From the IMG/VR virus record IMGVR_UViG_3300029448_000175, positions 4,923-34,571 of that record: a stretch of 29,649 bases of DNA. The stretch is one strand, 5' to 3'. Source of the stretch: a virus. The notes under the pieces are model-generated. The model did no database searches. It saw only the letters and a list, made by a program, of their open reading frames with translations, and was not told where the DNA came from. This document shows, piece after piece, positions 11,001 to 19,400 of the stretch (its first letter is position 1; each line of letters opens with the position of its first letter). A program made the position numbers and the translations under genes.

Positions 11001-11043
11001 GAGCAACATCGTAAGGCTGCCCATCTACCATATATCTTTCCAT
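2041..11043 (-). CDS. Giant 3,000-residue virion/ejection polyprotein with metallopeptidase-like, HAD-like and Cys3His motifs
   Basis: This protein is likely carried inside the capsid and delivered to the host, as argued from its size, its place after the muzzle gene, and its resemblance to giant proteins of marine phages. The first 30 residues (YMVDGQPYDV...DFLKIHGDKAVKV) look like a recurrent N-terminal tag of such proteins, followed by a disordered Lys/Glu/Thr stretch. Residues about 610-675 are hydrophobic and Gly/Ala-rich. About 745-970 is coiled-coil-rich. Residues 1039-1043 are HELGH, with a candidate third zinc ligand in EEYLMA (Glu1101/1102), as in zincin peptidases. Residues about 2100-2245 carry HAD phosphatase motifs: FDFDETL (Asp2105, Asp2107), IVTARP (Thr2184), Lys2221 and FVDD (Asp2240/2241). 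Residues about 2680-2720 hold a TQQSSRADLISKQQ segment, and about 2745-2768 is membrane-like. The end has Cys2975, Cys2985, Cys2996 and His2999. It starts 6 bases after the preceding stop. No RNA polymerase DxDGD motif was found. Confidence 0.75.
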   Translation of the reverse strand: MERYMVDGQPYDVAPHRKDDFLKIHGDKAVKVVQEQKEKETVAEKPTTPQTVDAPAESNVTASKPVDFLSESKSYKSFNPLDVSGDLSLAVDPTGGVGASIQMSNIDKEITPEEFDRIQKTKKQKENKILAQEKADASADGPLLFLDFSQETFSLDKTKMPNTRPTIDGKNRSATTIPFVSDEFDGYWQRADRRFGAQREYINSLWQSSYQQDLETAEGDKNKLNEKVKDISINYLDLDVDKDIAELNQKIKTLADGPVKDELIKQRDAKFKSKGYVPLFNEDGSTTGFIQEEYEEQAQTDADDFQLDELEQSRLNLYYELVELGGLAAQFEGKRPVKDERISPYINRQALTIKGAKSAFETLGGAARNLAGAEDTYYDDIKLLEFIYDNNKLPANLTTLPGESQIAQRFNETLSKFKIANRAIEIKANLAPLEEESFTLEGLDNLSEGLFGQTAGFTEGNDETVQIFSDWYSEATGTTFDKNQVLRPGSSEVRTVMEGGRNVATDLTPLVLSIYATKKLPVGTTTKYIKAGRGMIEPTTKAVSLEKQMAVTKNAIQKYMLRGNKSKAYEKGVKIGLGAADEIVRLAGADVVGGQLFNAEGFVFNDQTGDVNLTFPGALGAGNVMAQSLIKKTMATKIPILTPIIANANRSKSLSTFMGANVSAGVGTATLVFAERVDEYYRELINDRKFFEAKQLEEKDFTHHLVENYVGMLMVGGPRTLGKFGKAMQRDVLRLSNKLPGTDKAGRLLGLKHGAEPEAIDNAVKSKINEIKSNKNLRKEQQEQQISDIRKAGNKLQYLHEYNTAVETAKSHGNYMQFLSNQSVLLNKIKQGVELTAKEKEQLANLKEYEFDYIKAELGVRKNSIEGQLFDLRKKNFENIVESLNAERIQGPQREKIIDLMDQYLKVKNKRDNLQGSVQKRPELEGVVKEKINKINEQLKEITDKIDVETKSFDAVFDRIIKGEIELARTAALEMGIKGFRVVNSDGIAAALYMGGKYSLESAAAESKKVSGFYDPVKDIIYLNKQRIKETRSLGDPLHELGHAILRKSLKGPDGKISNEGIKIIDQFRNSLTAQEQQIINERVKRNYNPDGTRNKNEYYEEYLMAWSDAVKNREITYNATTGQKISDVLYPVLSKAGFGTNFAKTDINGENIFLFMQALQRGSLKKGLRKDIIEFGKKAREGDVKGEMLQSKNITKEQAEKVAADLNKINEIKKAADAFAEKKGLNAFELLESDAIYQRASQRIKDNISETTGRLTTSLTKRLFDPIPEDFTKPLGDTKDLARQNFQESLRSELEQMVIREYKGKQELEKFIVNRGFLRAQSLAKRLGVIQEVVEGTGKEKQIADKPGMVKQGNELLLNMAEGAGPRVREATQKVYKEITESVEAQKRSGKPEAEIVPGSYKQVNPKYLSELVESFVVGKRVEVKGREVIGDKAMADRIVKQIETKQQLNSNEIAILKKSIGDNWLMFDAALPQGFTITGEATMGRIGGLKPYYNEMTQRATQETFGIAAAPSGRKPFVRIKGMNKETFMQPLEAITKASESGPLKSMLVEYVRAFENQAMRSKLDPLGEAFKHLADGRSPYLFSVNEKTGMSVADLMQQGVQIGAIKLQVRDLIESFGKANYEKVAREKHPTVVDLVETLMLNRNETLTVGGSYQKSIKADKFTPSEIKNQLTEGGIYRGKKLNDPTTRQKYVDMGFAIGKKMHPAIESAWIEFSLGLKDGYKGTIRVKDYEAQRAELRNRSFTPAELAKMEADMTKLLGEGAVENLVNATPMEMKGFVKQTLESIGRETSLQAKEQILANARARIENINKANHDMLKYMNDLYQKEYAKENIDNTFVLLNGALQTNIVSGKRAMSTFEYIYLREGRQIGLAKPNKFLPKTKKLPKRPNPKYNEQLQEYYKSWEQCAEYKERYNVRLKETKDKAEARELAISDLQWKNEHLGASATTNAESSSYIYSGGKSITLDNINNGHRTLWAPKYIADKVLDAKIKVGDKMIDNKVSLEGELRILKFGQGKLFGPDRKVVHFTGESASTYIANKNKVAEIINETLLAEQASVTKVAAPSKILSFSKDFRKIKENIKIYDKAMELGRMPNKQSRGGSFFDFDETLIDRGKNFIIATKGKETIKISSGEWPIKGPELQQQGYSFDFKDFVNVRGGVEGPLFKKFKERLNKFGPEHMYIVTARPAESAPAIYSWLKSKGVEIPLENITGLGNSTGEAKAMYMLKKFSEGYNDMYFVDDALPNVKAVRNVLNQLDIKSDVQQALRFSKTSDVNKKVNDILESSLGIESKKVFTKAEAAIRGKKANRRKFFVPDTAADLELLLEPMYGKGRQGIENKKWFEDNLIKPWERGINDFNNARQAITNDYMSLRKKNKDVVKLLDKPVEGSNFTTDMAMRIYIWNKAGYKVPDLAASTQNKLIRHIVNNPKLKAYADNVAKLTKLEGGLREPTAEWYGETIASEIQGLGEGIGRTKYIKDFIEAKNEIFTEANLNKMESKLGKNWRETIEDMFDRMETGRTRAENLSSSSRRLMNYLNGSTGTIMNFNTRSATLQLISTVNFINSSFNNPLMAAKAFANQPQYWKDFMTIMNSDMLKQRRQGLEINVSEAELAAAASNSKNPAKAVIAKILKAGYLPTKIADSFAISTGGATYYRNAINKYLKEGLSKAEAERRAFIDFQAIAERTQQSSRADLISKQQTTLAGRFILPFANTPMQMNRIMMKNVLDISKGRYKGFYGENSLTQKLSNIGYYGFIQSIIFAGLQSGAFALLTNSDDDELKAQSKLQMLNTTADSFLRGMGIQGAVVNGVRLGVQEFIKQEGKSYGADYSEVGERLLNISPTIGSKFTKLDAAGNTYKLNKKIIEREGLTLNGPLLEASTQVIESTANLPLNRYYKKGNNIQNALDQDYYNWQRILMAAGWSNWGLGPGKNEERVRIINEGKENEYTKYLTKEQLRREKIKEQIKKEKKETKEKSKTRCTFIKRDSSRCKNMVKKPKTRCHLHD

Positions 11044-11049
11044 AATATT

Positions 11050-12459
11050 TTATTTTGCAAAATCAGTGTTAACGTTTGGATATGTTTTTATTTTTACGTC
11101 TTTAAGCATTTTAAGATACGCGTTAGGTAATCCTGTAGAGCTTGATTGACTCACCCTTTCAATAAGCTGTTCTTTATCAACTATAAGTCTACTTTGGTTA
11201 GATAAAGTAAGAGGATTATCATTTTCTAATATTTCAAACGTGCCATCAGGTAATGGTCTAGCAGAAAGTTTAGTATTAAATGGAAATTGTATAACATCTT
11301 CGCCCTCGTTGAAATCACGCACGAACGTGTTTAGTTTTTGCTTTTGTACATCAGTTAAACCACCAGTTTTGTCCTTATCATTTTTATCAACTTCTTTGGC
11401 TTTGATTACAGTTTGAGCGCTAGAGTCAGCCATATCAAAAAGATAATTAGTGAAAGCATCGCTTAAGTTCTCTGTTTTTAAAGTGTCTAACATAGCGTCT
11501 AAAAGCTCATTTTTTTCAACACCTTCTGGCATATTTTTAACCTTAGCATACTCAGGATTATTATTAATCATATTTAACAAATAGTTTCCTGCGAAACTTA
11601 CATCTTCACCGGTTGTTCTCGCAGCAGAAAAACCACCAAATATTATTGGCCTAAGAGAAGAGTAATCTTTTTTAGTTATAGCGGCTATTTCAGAAAAAGT
11701 TTGTCTTCTAGTAGCGTCATTCCACTTGCCTTGCCGTGCGAGTTTAGAAGCGTTAGCTATAGCCTCTGCTAGCTCAGTCTCATATTCTAAGTCTACTTTG
11801 CTAGTAGTCATTAATTCTGGTATTGCTATTAGTTTACCTTCATCGTTGTAATAGCCACCTATTTTTTGTTCGCCATCAATTACTGGGTCCCAAGTAACTT
11901 TGTCAGGAAAAGATCCGTCTAGCAAATCGCTAGCTACTTTCGACTCTAACAAAGTTGGAAAAGGATCTGGATTAGCTTGCGCTTGTTGAGCTTGAGTAAC
12001 TAGATTATTGTAAATATCTCTATGCTCTTTGTATACTTGAAAGTTACTTTTTATTTCACCTAATCTTTCGCCGTTTTTTATTTTTTTATTTTTGCTAACA
12101 AAAGGATTTTTAGACTGCTTAATTAAGTCATAAGCTTCTTTATTATTTCTTTCTATCGTAGCTGCTAAATTTTTATTTACATCAGCGCTAAGAGATAAGT
12201 CTGACTGTATTGTTTTTTCAGACAAGCTTTTAGCATATTTTTGTCTGTCTTTTATTTCTTGACTTATAGGTTGACCTGTGCCTTTTAAAAATTGATTATA
12301 AGCAGTGTTAGTTTCATCAATAGCTGTTTGAGCAACTTCTTCTACAGTAGACAACGTTTGAGTTAAATATCTATTAAACCCAGTGCCTTTATAAGCATCG
12401 TAGCTAGCTTTTGTTTCTGCTAGTTTAGATAATGATTTTTGTAAAAAGTTTAATGACAT
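11050..12459 (-). CDS. Internal virion/cargo-like protein, 469 residues
   Basis: The protein begins MSLNFLQKSLSKLAETK. I chose the ATG at 12459-12457 because it lies 7 bases after the stop of the upstream gene and has the AATAATAAAATT leader seen before other genes here. The longest open frame starts at 12522 but would overlap the upstream gene by 56 bases and adds 21 residues with no supporting leader. The product is soluble, mostly helical and charged, without cysteines, membrane segments or recognisable enzyme motifs. A mixed segment at about residues 195-240 (VTWDPVIDGEQKIGGYYNDE) may be a small beta domain. Lying between the glycine-zipper protein and the giant protein, it fits the second member of a three-protein ejection or cargo set. 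I do not recognise a named family. Confidence 0.6.
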   Translation of the reverse strand: MSLNFLQKSLSKLAETKASYDAYKGTGFNRYLTQTLSTVEEVAQTAIDETNTAYNQFLKGTGQPISQEIKDRQKYAKSLSEKTIQSDLSLSADVNKNLAATIERNNKEAYDLIKQSKNPFVSKNKKIKNGERLGEIKSNFQVYKEHRDIYNNLVTQAQQAQANPDPFPTLLESKVASDLLDGSFPDKVTWDPVIDGEQKIGGYYNDEGKLIAIPELMTTSKVDLEYETELAEAIANASKLARQGKWNDATRRQTFSEIAAITKKDYSSLRPIIFGGFSAARTTGEDVSFAGNYLLNMINNNPEYAKVKNMPEGVEKNELLDAMLDTLKTENLSDAFTNYLFDMADSSAQTVIKAKEVDKNDKDKTGGLTDVQKQKLNTFVRDFNEGEDVIQFPFNTKLSARPLPDGTFEILENDNPLTLSNQSRLIVDKEQLIERVSQSSSTGLPNAYLKMLKDVKIKTYPNVNTDFAK

Positions 12460-12471
12460 AATTTTATTATT
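12460..12471 (-). promoter_or_regulatory. AT-rich leader that decides the start of the 469-residue gene
   Basis: The minus strand reads AATAATAAAATT directly before ATG at 12459, matching leaders of the genes at 2023 (AATAATAAAATA) and 11043 (AAATAAAATATT). It lies just past, and partly overlaps, the end of the upstream gene. It supports the shorter start over the longer frame beginning at 12522. Confidence 0.5.
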
Positions 12472-13384
12472 CTGTAAAAACGTATTGACTACCAGTATAC
12501 GGCCCTGGATCTGGAACATCACTCTGTGGTAATCCTTGAGAATTTAATTGAGGACCAAAGTTAGAGCCACCGAAAGCGCTAGCAACGCTACCTAAAGAAC
12601 TCAATCCTTGGTTAAGTAACTGCTGATTACTTTCCATCTGAGCCATACCAGCAGACGTATCGCCGGCTAGTTGTTGAGCTTGGTAACCTAAGCCTAAAGC
12701 TTCTCTTTCATCTTGAGCTCGATCAACTCTAAATTGACCTTCAGCACTAAACTGTTGAGCCTGCATAGCTCCTTGCGCTATTGCTCTATCAATATCCATT
12801 TGAGCTCTACCTATTTGCATTTGAGCTTGTCTAGCTTGTTCAGCGCCTTGAGCCTTTAATCTTTGATTTTGAGCCTCTTGATTGCCAATGTCAGCTGCAA
12901 TTTGTTGTCTAACTTGAGCATTTTGCCTAGCTAAAAGACCAGCAATACTAGCTACAGCGCCAGCACCTCCAGCTCCAGCTCTAGCAGTTTGTAAAATCGC
13001 AGCTTGAGACTCTTCAGCCATTTGTCTTTGATAATCTGCAGATTTTAAATTAACAGTTAAATCTTCAAATTTATTCTCTGTAGATATTTGAGATAAAGGA
13101 TTTTCAAGCCCAGCAAACGTATTGGTAATACCAGCGAAAGGATTTGATATTTCTCTACTCACAAAAGCGTCTATCTTGTTTTGAAAAGCTCGTTGCTTTT
13201 CGTCAATATCTTCTTGTATATCATCATTAGCTTTGCCGGTAAAATATCCTCCGATACCACCAATAACCGCGCCGGCTAAAGCACCGTATGGGCCTAACGT
13301 AGCTCCAGCTGCCGCGCCTTGTGCAGCACCTCCAAGTATATCTCCAGTGTCTTTAAGCGGGCTATTTGTTTCTCCGTAGTTCAT
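12467..13384 (-). CDS. Glycine-zipper, Gln/Ala-rich internal virion protein (ejection/pore candidate)
   Basis: This is a 305-residue protein. Residues about 17-50 are a Gly/Ala-rich hydrophobic stretch with regular small-residue spacing (GAAAGATLGPYGALAGAVIG), the glycine-zipper type that inserts in membranes. A second Gly/Ala-rich hydrophobic stretch lies near residues 134-150. Residues about 150-225 are a long Gln/Ala/Arg helix. The C-terminal tail is Gly/Ser/Pro-rich. Small proteins of this composition lie directly after the tail hub or muzzle gene in podovirus-like and crAss-like genomes and serve as ejected or internal proteins that help DNA cross the envelope; T7 gp14 is a functional analogue only. 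No catalytic motif is visible. It starts 29 bases after the muzzle stop with a TAAAAGAATAAA leader. Confidence 0.65.
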   Translation of the reverse strand: MNYGETNSPLKDTGDILGGAAQGAAAGATLGPYGALAGAVIGGIGGYFTGKANDDIQEDIDEKQRAFQNKIDAFVSREISNPFAGITNTFAGLENPLSQISTENKFEDLTVNLKSADYQRQMAEESQAAILQTARAGAGGAGAVASIAGLLARQNAQVRQQIAADIGNQEAQNQRLKAQGAEQARQAQMQIGRAQMDIDRAIAQGAMQAQQFSAEGQFRVDRAQDEREALGLGYQAQQLAGDTSAGMAQMESNQQLLNQGLSSLGSVASAFGGSNFGPQLNSQGLPQSDVPDPGPYTGSQYVFTE

Positions 13385-13413
13385 TTTATTCTTTTATTAT
13401 AATATTATTACAC

Positions 13414-16400
13414 TTATTTACTACTTTCAATAGCGTTCAGAGCTGTAGCAAAAAGCTCAGATTTGTTTTTATGATCGTTATTTCTCCACATAGCTTTAGC
13501 ATAATAGCCTTTCACACCGTCTATGTTTCCACCTTGTGATATGCTTTGAGATTCTTGAATAAAAGCAAATAATTGAGCAGGTGGGTTTACAAAAACATTA
13601 TTGTTTAAAAAATTATTTTGTAGCGCGTTGACAACATTGTTTCCTGTAGCTGGATTAAACGGATCAGTTAAAGTTACTAATGCTTGATTATTGCTAGCGT
13701 CGATGTTTAATAAGAGACCCATAAATTGATAATTGTTAAAAAACACAGTATCGTTAGGTCCTTCTTCGACTATAGCAAGAAACAAGTCAGATATAGAGCC
13801 ATTATCATCTTGTGCAACCGCGTAAGCAAATAAATCAGAAACTTGTTCAAATTGAATAATTATAGCGCTTGGAGAGCCGTCTGGATAAGTTTGACTTACT
13901 TGTACACTTTCAACTGAGCCTAAACTTATAGTTGTTTCTCCATTTACTACTGGATCATTGAAAAACTGTTCGCCTTGAACAAATTTTTCTTGTACATACT
14001 TGTTAAAGTTATTATGCCATTTGTTCTCTTTATTCTTAAAGTTTATAGACATGCCTTGCTCTAAGTCAGTGACAATATCATCTAACCACCAACCGTCTTT
14101 GTCAACCTCTGTAGAAATAACATCATCACTATAATCTGATATTATCCTAGCTTGAGATCCTTCGTAATTTACATAAGTAAAATCTTTAACCATGCCTGGA
14201 TTTTCGTTATACACAACTGCGACTCTAGGCTGATGAAGTCTAAGCATTGATCCAGTACCATCTGCATTAAGCCCAGAACCAAATATACCTTCATAAGCTC
14301 CGTAGGGTGAGATTAAACTGTCATGCTCGTAATGTCTTGCTTGAAACGGTGAAAAGTACTTGTTGTTTATACTGTAGCCTTGTGCAGAGGCAACATAAGT
14401 TCTGAAAGAAGTCCAAACATTTAAGCCTTCGTCCCAAGCCACTGTTATTCCTTCTACAAAATCTGTAGCCGGAGTTGACCCTGTTTCAGAATACTCTATA
14501 GAAGGTATAGCGCGAAATCCTTCGCTAGATATTAAATATTCGTTTTTATCAACATCATAGCTACCAAAAATATAATCTGCATTTTCAGCAGACGCTCCTG
14601 CAGATGCCCTAGTAAAGCTTAAGTTTGTTTTAAAATAAGAGTCCATACCAGCGTATGATATAGCTGTTAGCCCGTCTTTAGAAAGTCTAAGAACTACGCC
14701 TCTTTTAGCATCAGCAAAATAAGATCTAAAACCATAATGAGCAAACGATTCTGGATTAGTGGATATGCCATATTCACCATCAAAGGCAACGGACTGACCT
14801 AAAACTCTATTAGTAGCTACTAAATCAGGTTCAGAGTCTGCCTTAAATATAGCTTCTTTGTCTGCCAATACTTTTAGCACTTTATCTTCACATAAAACTA
14901 ATAGATCGTTTGATCTAGCAAAAAGCTTTTGAACAGAGCCGTGATCTGGGTTAAATCTTTTAGTAATACCTAAAGCTTCTATAAATTGATTAGTTTCATT
15001 AAATTGGCTGTAAGAGTTATATATTCCAGAAAATATCAGAGATCCACTCTCTTGTACTTCTGCATAGTCTTCATACGTAGTAGATGCCTTCACGCCTTTC
15101 TGTATTCTAGCGCTATTAAAACTGTTTCTAGCAGTAGATATTTCTACTCCGTTACCAAACGTAAAACAATTGTACCAAGGCAAAGCTATTGGCAAAGCTA
15201 TGTTGTTTGTTAAATTAAAGTTAGAAACATGAGTATGTCTTCTAACTATAACGCTGTTAGAGTTAACAACACCGCCAACAACTGTAACGTAAACGTGCTC
15301 TCCAACGTTATGTCTATCGCCTCTATGCTCTAATATTCTTAAAGTTAAAGTAGATGGAGCTGGAGGAGCTGTGAGCGTAACAGCTTGATCTAACACTATC
15401 TCTGTAAATATATCGTCATTTTGGCTGTGCCTTCCCGATAAAGTTTTAACTGCAGTAACTTTAATTGGCTGAAAAGCTGTTTCATCTAAAATACCAACAC
15501 CACCATCGCCGTTTGTGTCAACACCATATTCAGTAGGAAAGAAAGTGTCTAATGGATTTACGATAGCATTAGATTGAAGAGTGCCATCAAAGTTAGCTCC
15601 AGGCGTATAAACAAAAGCTTCAACCATTCTACCTACTTTAATAAACTGCTCGTCCGTTTCATCGTCCATTACAATTGGATAAGCTTGAGAAGCTTCAAAG
15701 TACAAATCAGAGTCGTAATTAGGCTTTGGTCTTGTTTCAAAAACACCTTGAGTTTTTGGAGTGTTAGGACCAGGCAGCGGGCCTACTGGATTATTTATTA
15801 TTAAAGGTCTATCTGTTTTTACAAAAACAAAAAACTTTCCGTCAAGTCTTTCTGTATCCGTCAACGCATCAATTATAGCTTGTGGAGCTTCGTTTTGTAT
15901 TCTTTGAACTTCATACTCTAGAGAGTCGTTATCAGGCTCATAACCATACGTAATATTGGTCAAAGCTGGATCAGGTGGACCAGCTATTCTATGTGCTCTT
16001 TTTTGTATTAATATATCGCCCTCTTGTATTTTATTTCTATCATTAGAGTTAAAAGCTAAAACAGATAAAGCTTCAGATGAGTCATTTGGCGTAGCTATAG
16101 GAAGGTCACTGTTATCGTCTTTAACAAAGTGAAAAGCTTCTTCAAGACTTGCCACGTGGTAATCAAGAGAAGTGTCTTTAACAAAAAACTTATAAGACTT
16201 AGCCCAAGACGGATGTGGATTTTTAACAGTAACTTTTATTCTATTGCTTTTTTTAGCTTGCTCTGGAGTTACTTTTAATATAGCCTGCTTGTTAGTTAAC
16301 ACTGGCGTTTCTCTACCATACTCGTCTCTATACACAATACCAACCTGATAAGATCTATAAGACTTTATAGACTCTAAAGGAACTCCAAAGTTTGCATTTA

Positions 16401-19400
16401 TTTGATTAGCATAAGAATCTTGAAAAGCATCTATTACATTATCTTCTGGTATAATACCAACTACTATACTGTTTCCATCAGCATCTAATATATCTGTTTG
16501 AGTTTGATTTATATAATTAAACAATTCAACAGATAGATTTACTTTTATATCTATTGGATTTTCACTATTAATATCTACTTCTTGAAGATTATAATCTTTT
16601 AAATAATTTCCGTATATAACTCTATTAGCTACAACTTCTTGAGCTAAAGCTGTTCTAGGCACAGAATCAAAAGGTCTTAACAATTGATTTGGATCTAAAG
16701 TTAAACCTAATGTTTCAGCTTTAAAATTATGCACGCCACTGTAAGATCCGTTAGCTGGTAGTAAATATTCGTTGTCTCTAAAGTCGTACTTTTTTATAGA
16801 GTATATGTTATTAGCTTCTTCGCTCTTCATAAATAGCTCTATAGCTTTAACGTCTTTAGGCAAATTTTTAGGCCTCCAATCTAAAAGATCTAAGTTTTTA
16901 ATTTCATTTATTAAAGATATATAGTAATTAGGCCAATCGATACTTTGGTTTAGCGTTCTCCAAACTACAGTAGTAAAAGGAGCTAAACCAGAATATTCAT
17001 TGTCAATATATTGATACCTATATGAAAACCTAAGCATTTGATCTTTAAAAGCTTTTTCATCGCTAACTTCAGAGTCAGCCACTAAAGAAGCTAAGCTAAT
17101 AGACCATACTTGTGGTAGCGGTGGCCCGTAGTACATTGGAAGGTTATTTGCACCATAAGTTTTTGGCGCGTTAGGAATAGATCCTTCAACAAATCCAAAG
17201 CCTTGGTTCAAATCAAAATAAGGTGATTTTTTAGCTAAATGATTACGCTCCATCATGGCGGCATTTTTAGTGACATCACCAAATCCTACAGGCTGCAAAC
17301 CGCCTCCATCAACGGCATTTTGAATATCTATATGCTTGTTACTTAAATCTGCTCTAAGAGAGGTTTCATGAGACTTTTTTAAGTTATTATCTATTATCTC
17401 TATGGTAAATATATATTGACTACCTAAAGACTTAGTAGAAAAGAAAGAAGGAGGTAATCCGTTTTCACCGTTTACATCAGAGCCATCTAGTATAGGTTTT
17501 CCTACAAGTTTTTCGTTTAGAAATATAAATTTTTCAGTTAAATCATTATAGGCAACCCCGTTGCAATCGATCCAAGAATCTTGTATTGTTTGAGATCTTT
17601 GGCCGTTTTCGTCTACAGTAGAAATAACAACATCGTTGTCACGTATATTAACTTGCTCTATTTTTACTATTCTAGCTCTAACTTTATCACCGTAGCCATC
17701 ATGTCTTCTGGATTGAACTTCATCGTATGGGTTATTGTATAGTACAGACTCATTGGTAAAAACTTGACCTCCTTGATCTCCAGATTCTAACACAACTGGT
17801 TCTATATTAAAATCAAGCCCGTTGCTTTTAAAGTGACTTGTTTGTCCAGCTTCGTGTATTGTATTTTTTTCAACAATATAATTTTCTCCAGCTAAATTTT
17901 TGTCTGAGTATTGACCTACGCTTTGGCTACTTATAACTGTGTTGCCTTTACCTTCTAAGATAATAATATCGCCAACGTTAAAGCCGTGTGGTGGAACTAC
18001 AAATCTACCAGGTCCAGTTGGTCTTAATAAATTATTTTCGTTAAAGTCAAACCAGCCGTTGTGTATATATTTGTCTGCTTCTGCTTGAGTTATACCCCAG
18101 TAATTACTCATAACATTAAATCCTTGCTCGCTAGCTATCGCGTTTACTTGAGATAAAAGACCGCCTCTATGGAATGCTTTTCTAATAGGGTGAGAGCCGC
18201 TGCTAACCACAGATCCCGCGACAGCAGCATTAATACTCATCACTGGATTTGTAGCATCAAAATATTCTAACAATTCGTAATCACGCGGATCATTAGTGCC
18301 TGGCAAAATTCTTGTTCCAGAAGTGCCGTAATAGTTATTGTAAAGATCAAGCATGGTAGAGCCGTCTTCATTAATAGAATCTGGATCAAAAGTTTGTGTA
18401 CTAACGTCATCTAAAAACGCCGAAGGTATAGCTCCTGGAACAGTTAAAGCGCCAAGACCTAAGCCTAAGTTACTACCAGGTATATAATCATTATTTGGAA
18501 AAGCAAAATTGCTATGTTCAGTAGCTAGAATTCTAAAATTAAGAACGTTGTCAGGACCTTCATTTTCACCAAGTAAAGCGTAACCATTTGAAGGGTGAAA
18601 TCCACCGCCAAATTGAGTATAAAGACTACCTGGGCTAGGCATAAAAACATTGCTATTACCCTGATCACCAGCTCCAACATATACTGAATAAGCGTTTAGT
18701 TCTTGAAGTGAGCTTGTGAAAAGCCAAGATGAATAAGCAAAAGCATCTGGAACAGACAAAGTGCAGCTTAACTTTCTTGATATAAGACTAGCGTCGTTGC
18801 CTGGAAGAGCAGGATCTCCTATTAGAAAAAAGTCTCCATATATTTCTTCATAAGAGTTATTTAACTCTGCTGTATTAAAGCTAATCATTGGAACATCTAC
18901 ACCTAAAACATCGTTAACATTACCGCCAACCTGGTGTTCAAAGAAGCCACCTTCATTAGCGAACGCTACCGCAAATTGAAGCTGCTTACCGCTAGACCAT
19001 ATAGGGTGTATAGGGAAAGGATGCGTCATCACTCCAACTTTAGGACCTACAACATTTTGCTCTGTCTGTATTACGCCTACGTCGCTAAGAACTTTCAAAT
19101 GCTCTTCTGGATTAGGTCTTATTACGGTGCAGTTAGATTCTATAACTCCGCCAGTACCCGTGTTTATATTGCCAAAGAAGTCGTAGTAAGGTATATTTTG
19201 GAAACCTGCAGCGTTGTCAGGATTAGGCATTATTAACCTAGTATGAAAATATCTTCTATCAGAAATCCAGTTAGGATAAACAGCGACTGAGTTAGAAACA
19301 GTGCCATCTTTTGATCTACGTATATTTATTTTCTTAGGCTCATTGTTGCCATCAGTAAAAAATATCAAGCCATCAAAAACGTTTACTCCTGTTATATATC

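Noticed and set aside
12460-12522. Longer N-terminus for the 469-residue protein (start at 12522)
   Set aside because: It would overlap the upstream gene by 56 bases and lacks the A-rich leader that precedes the ATG at 12459.
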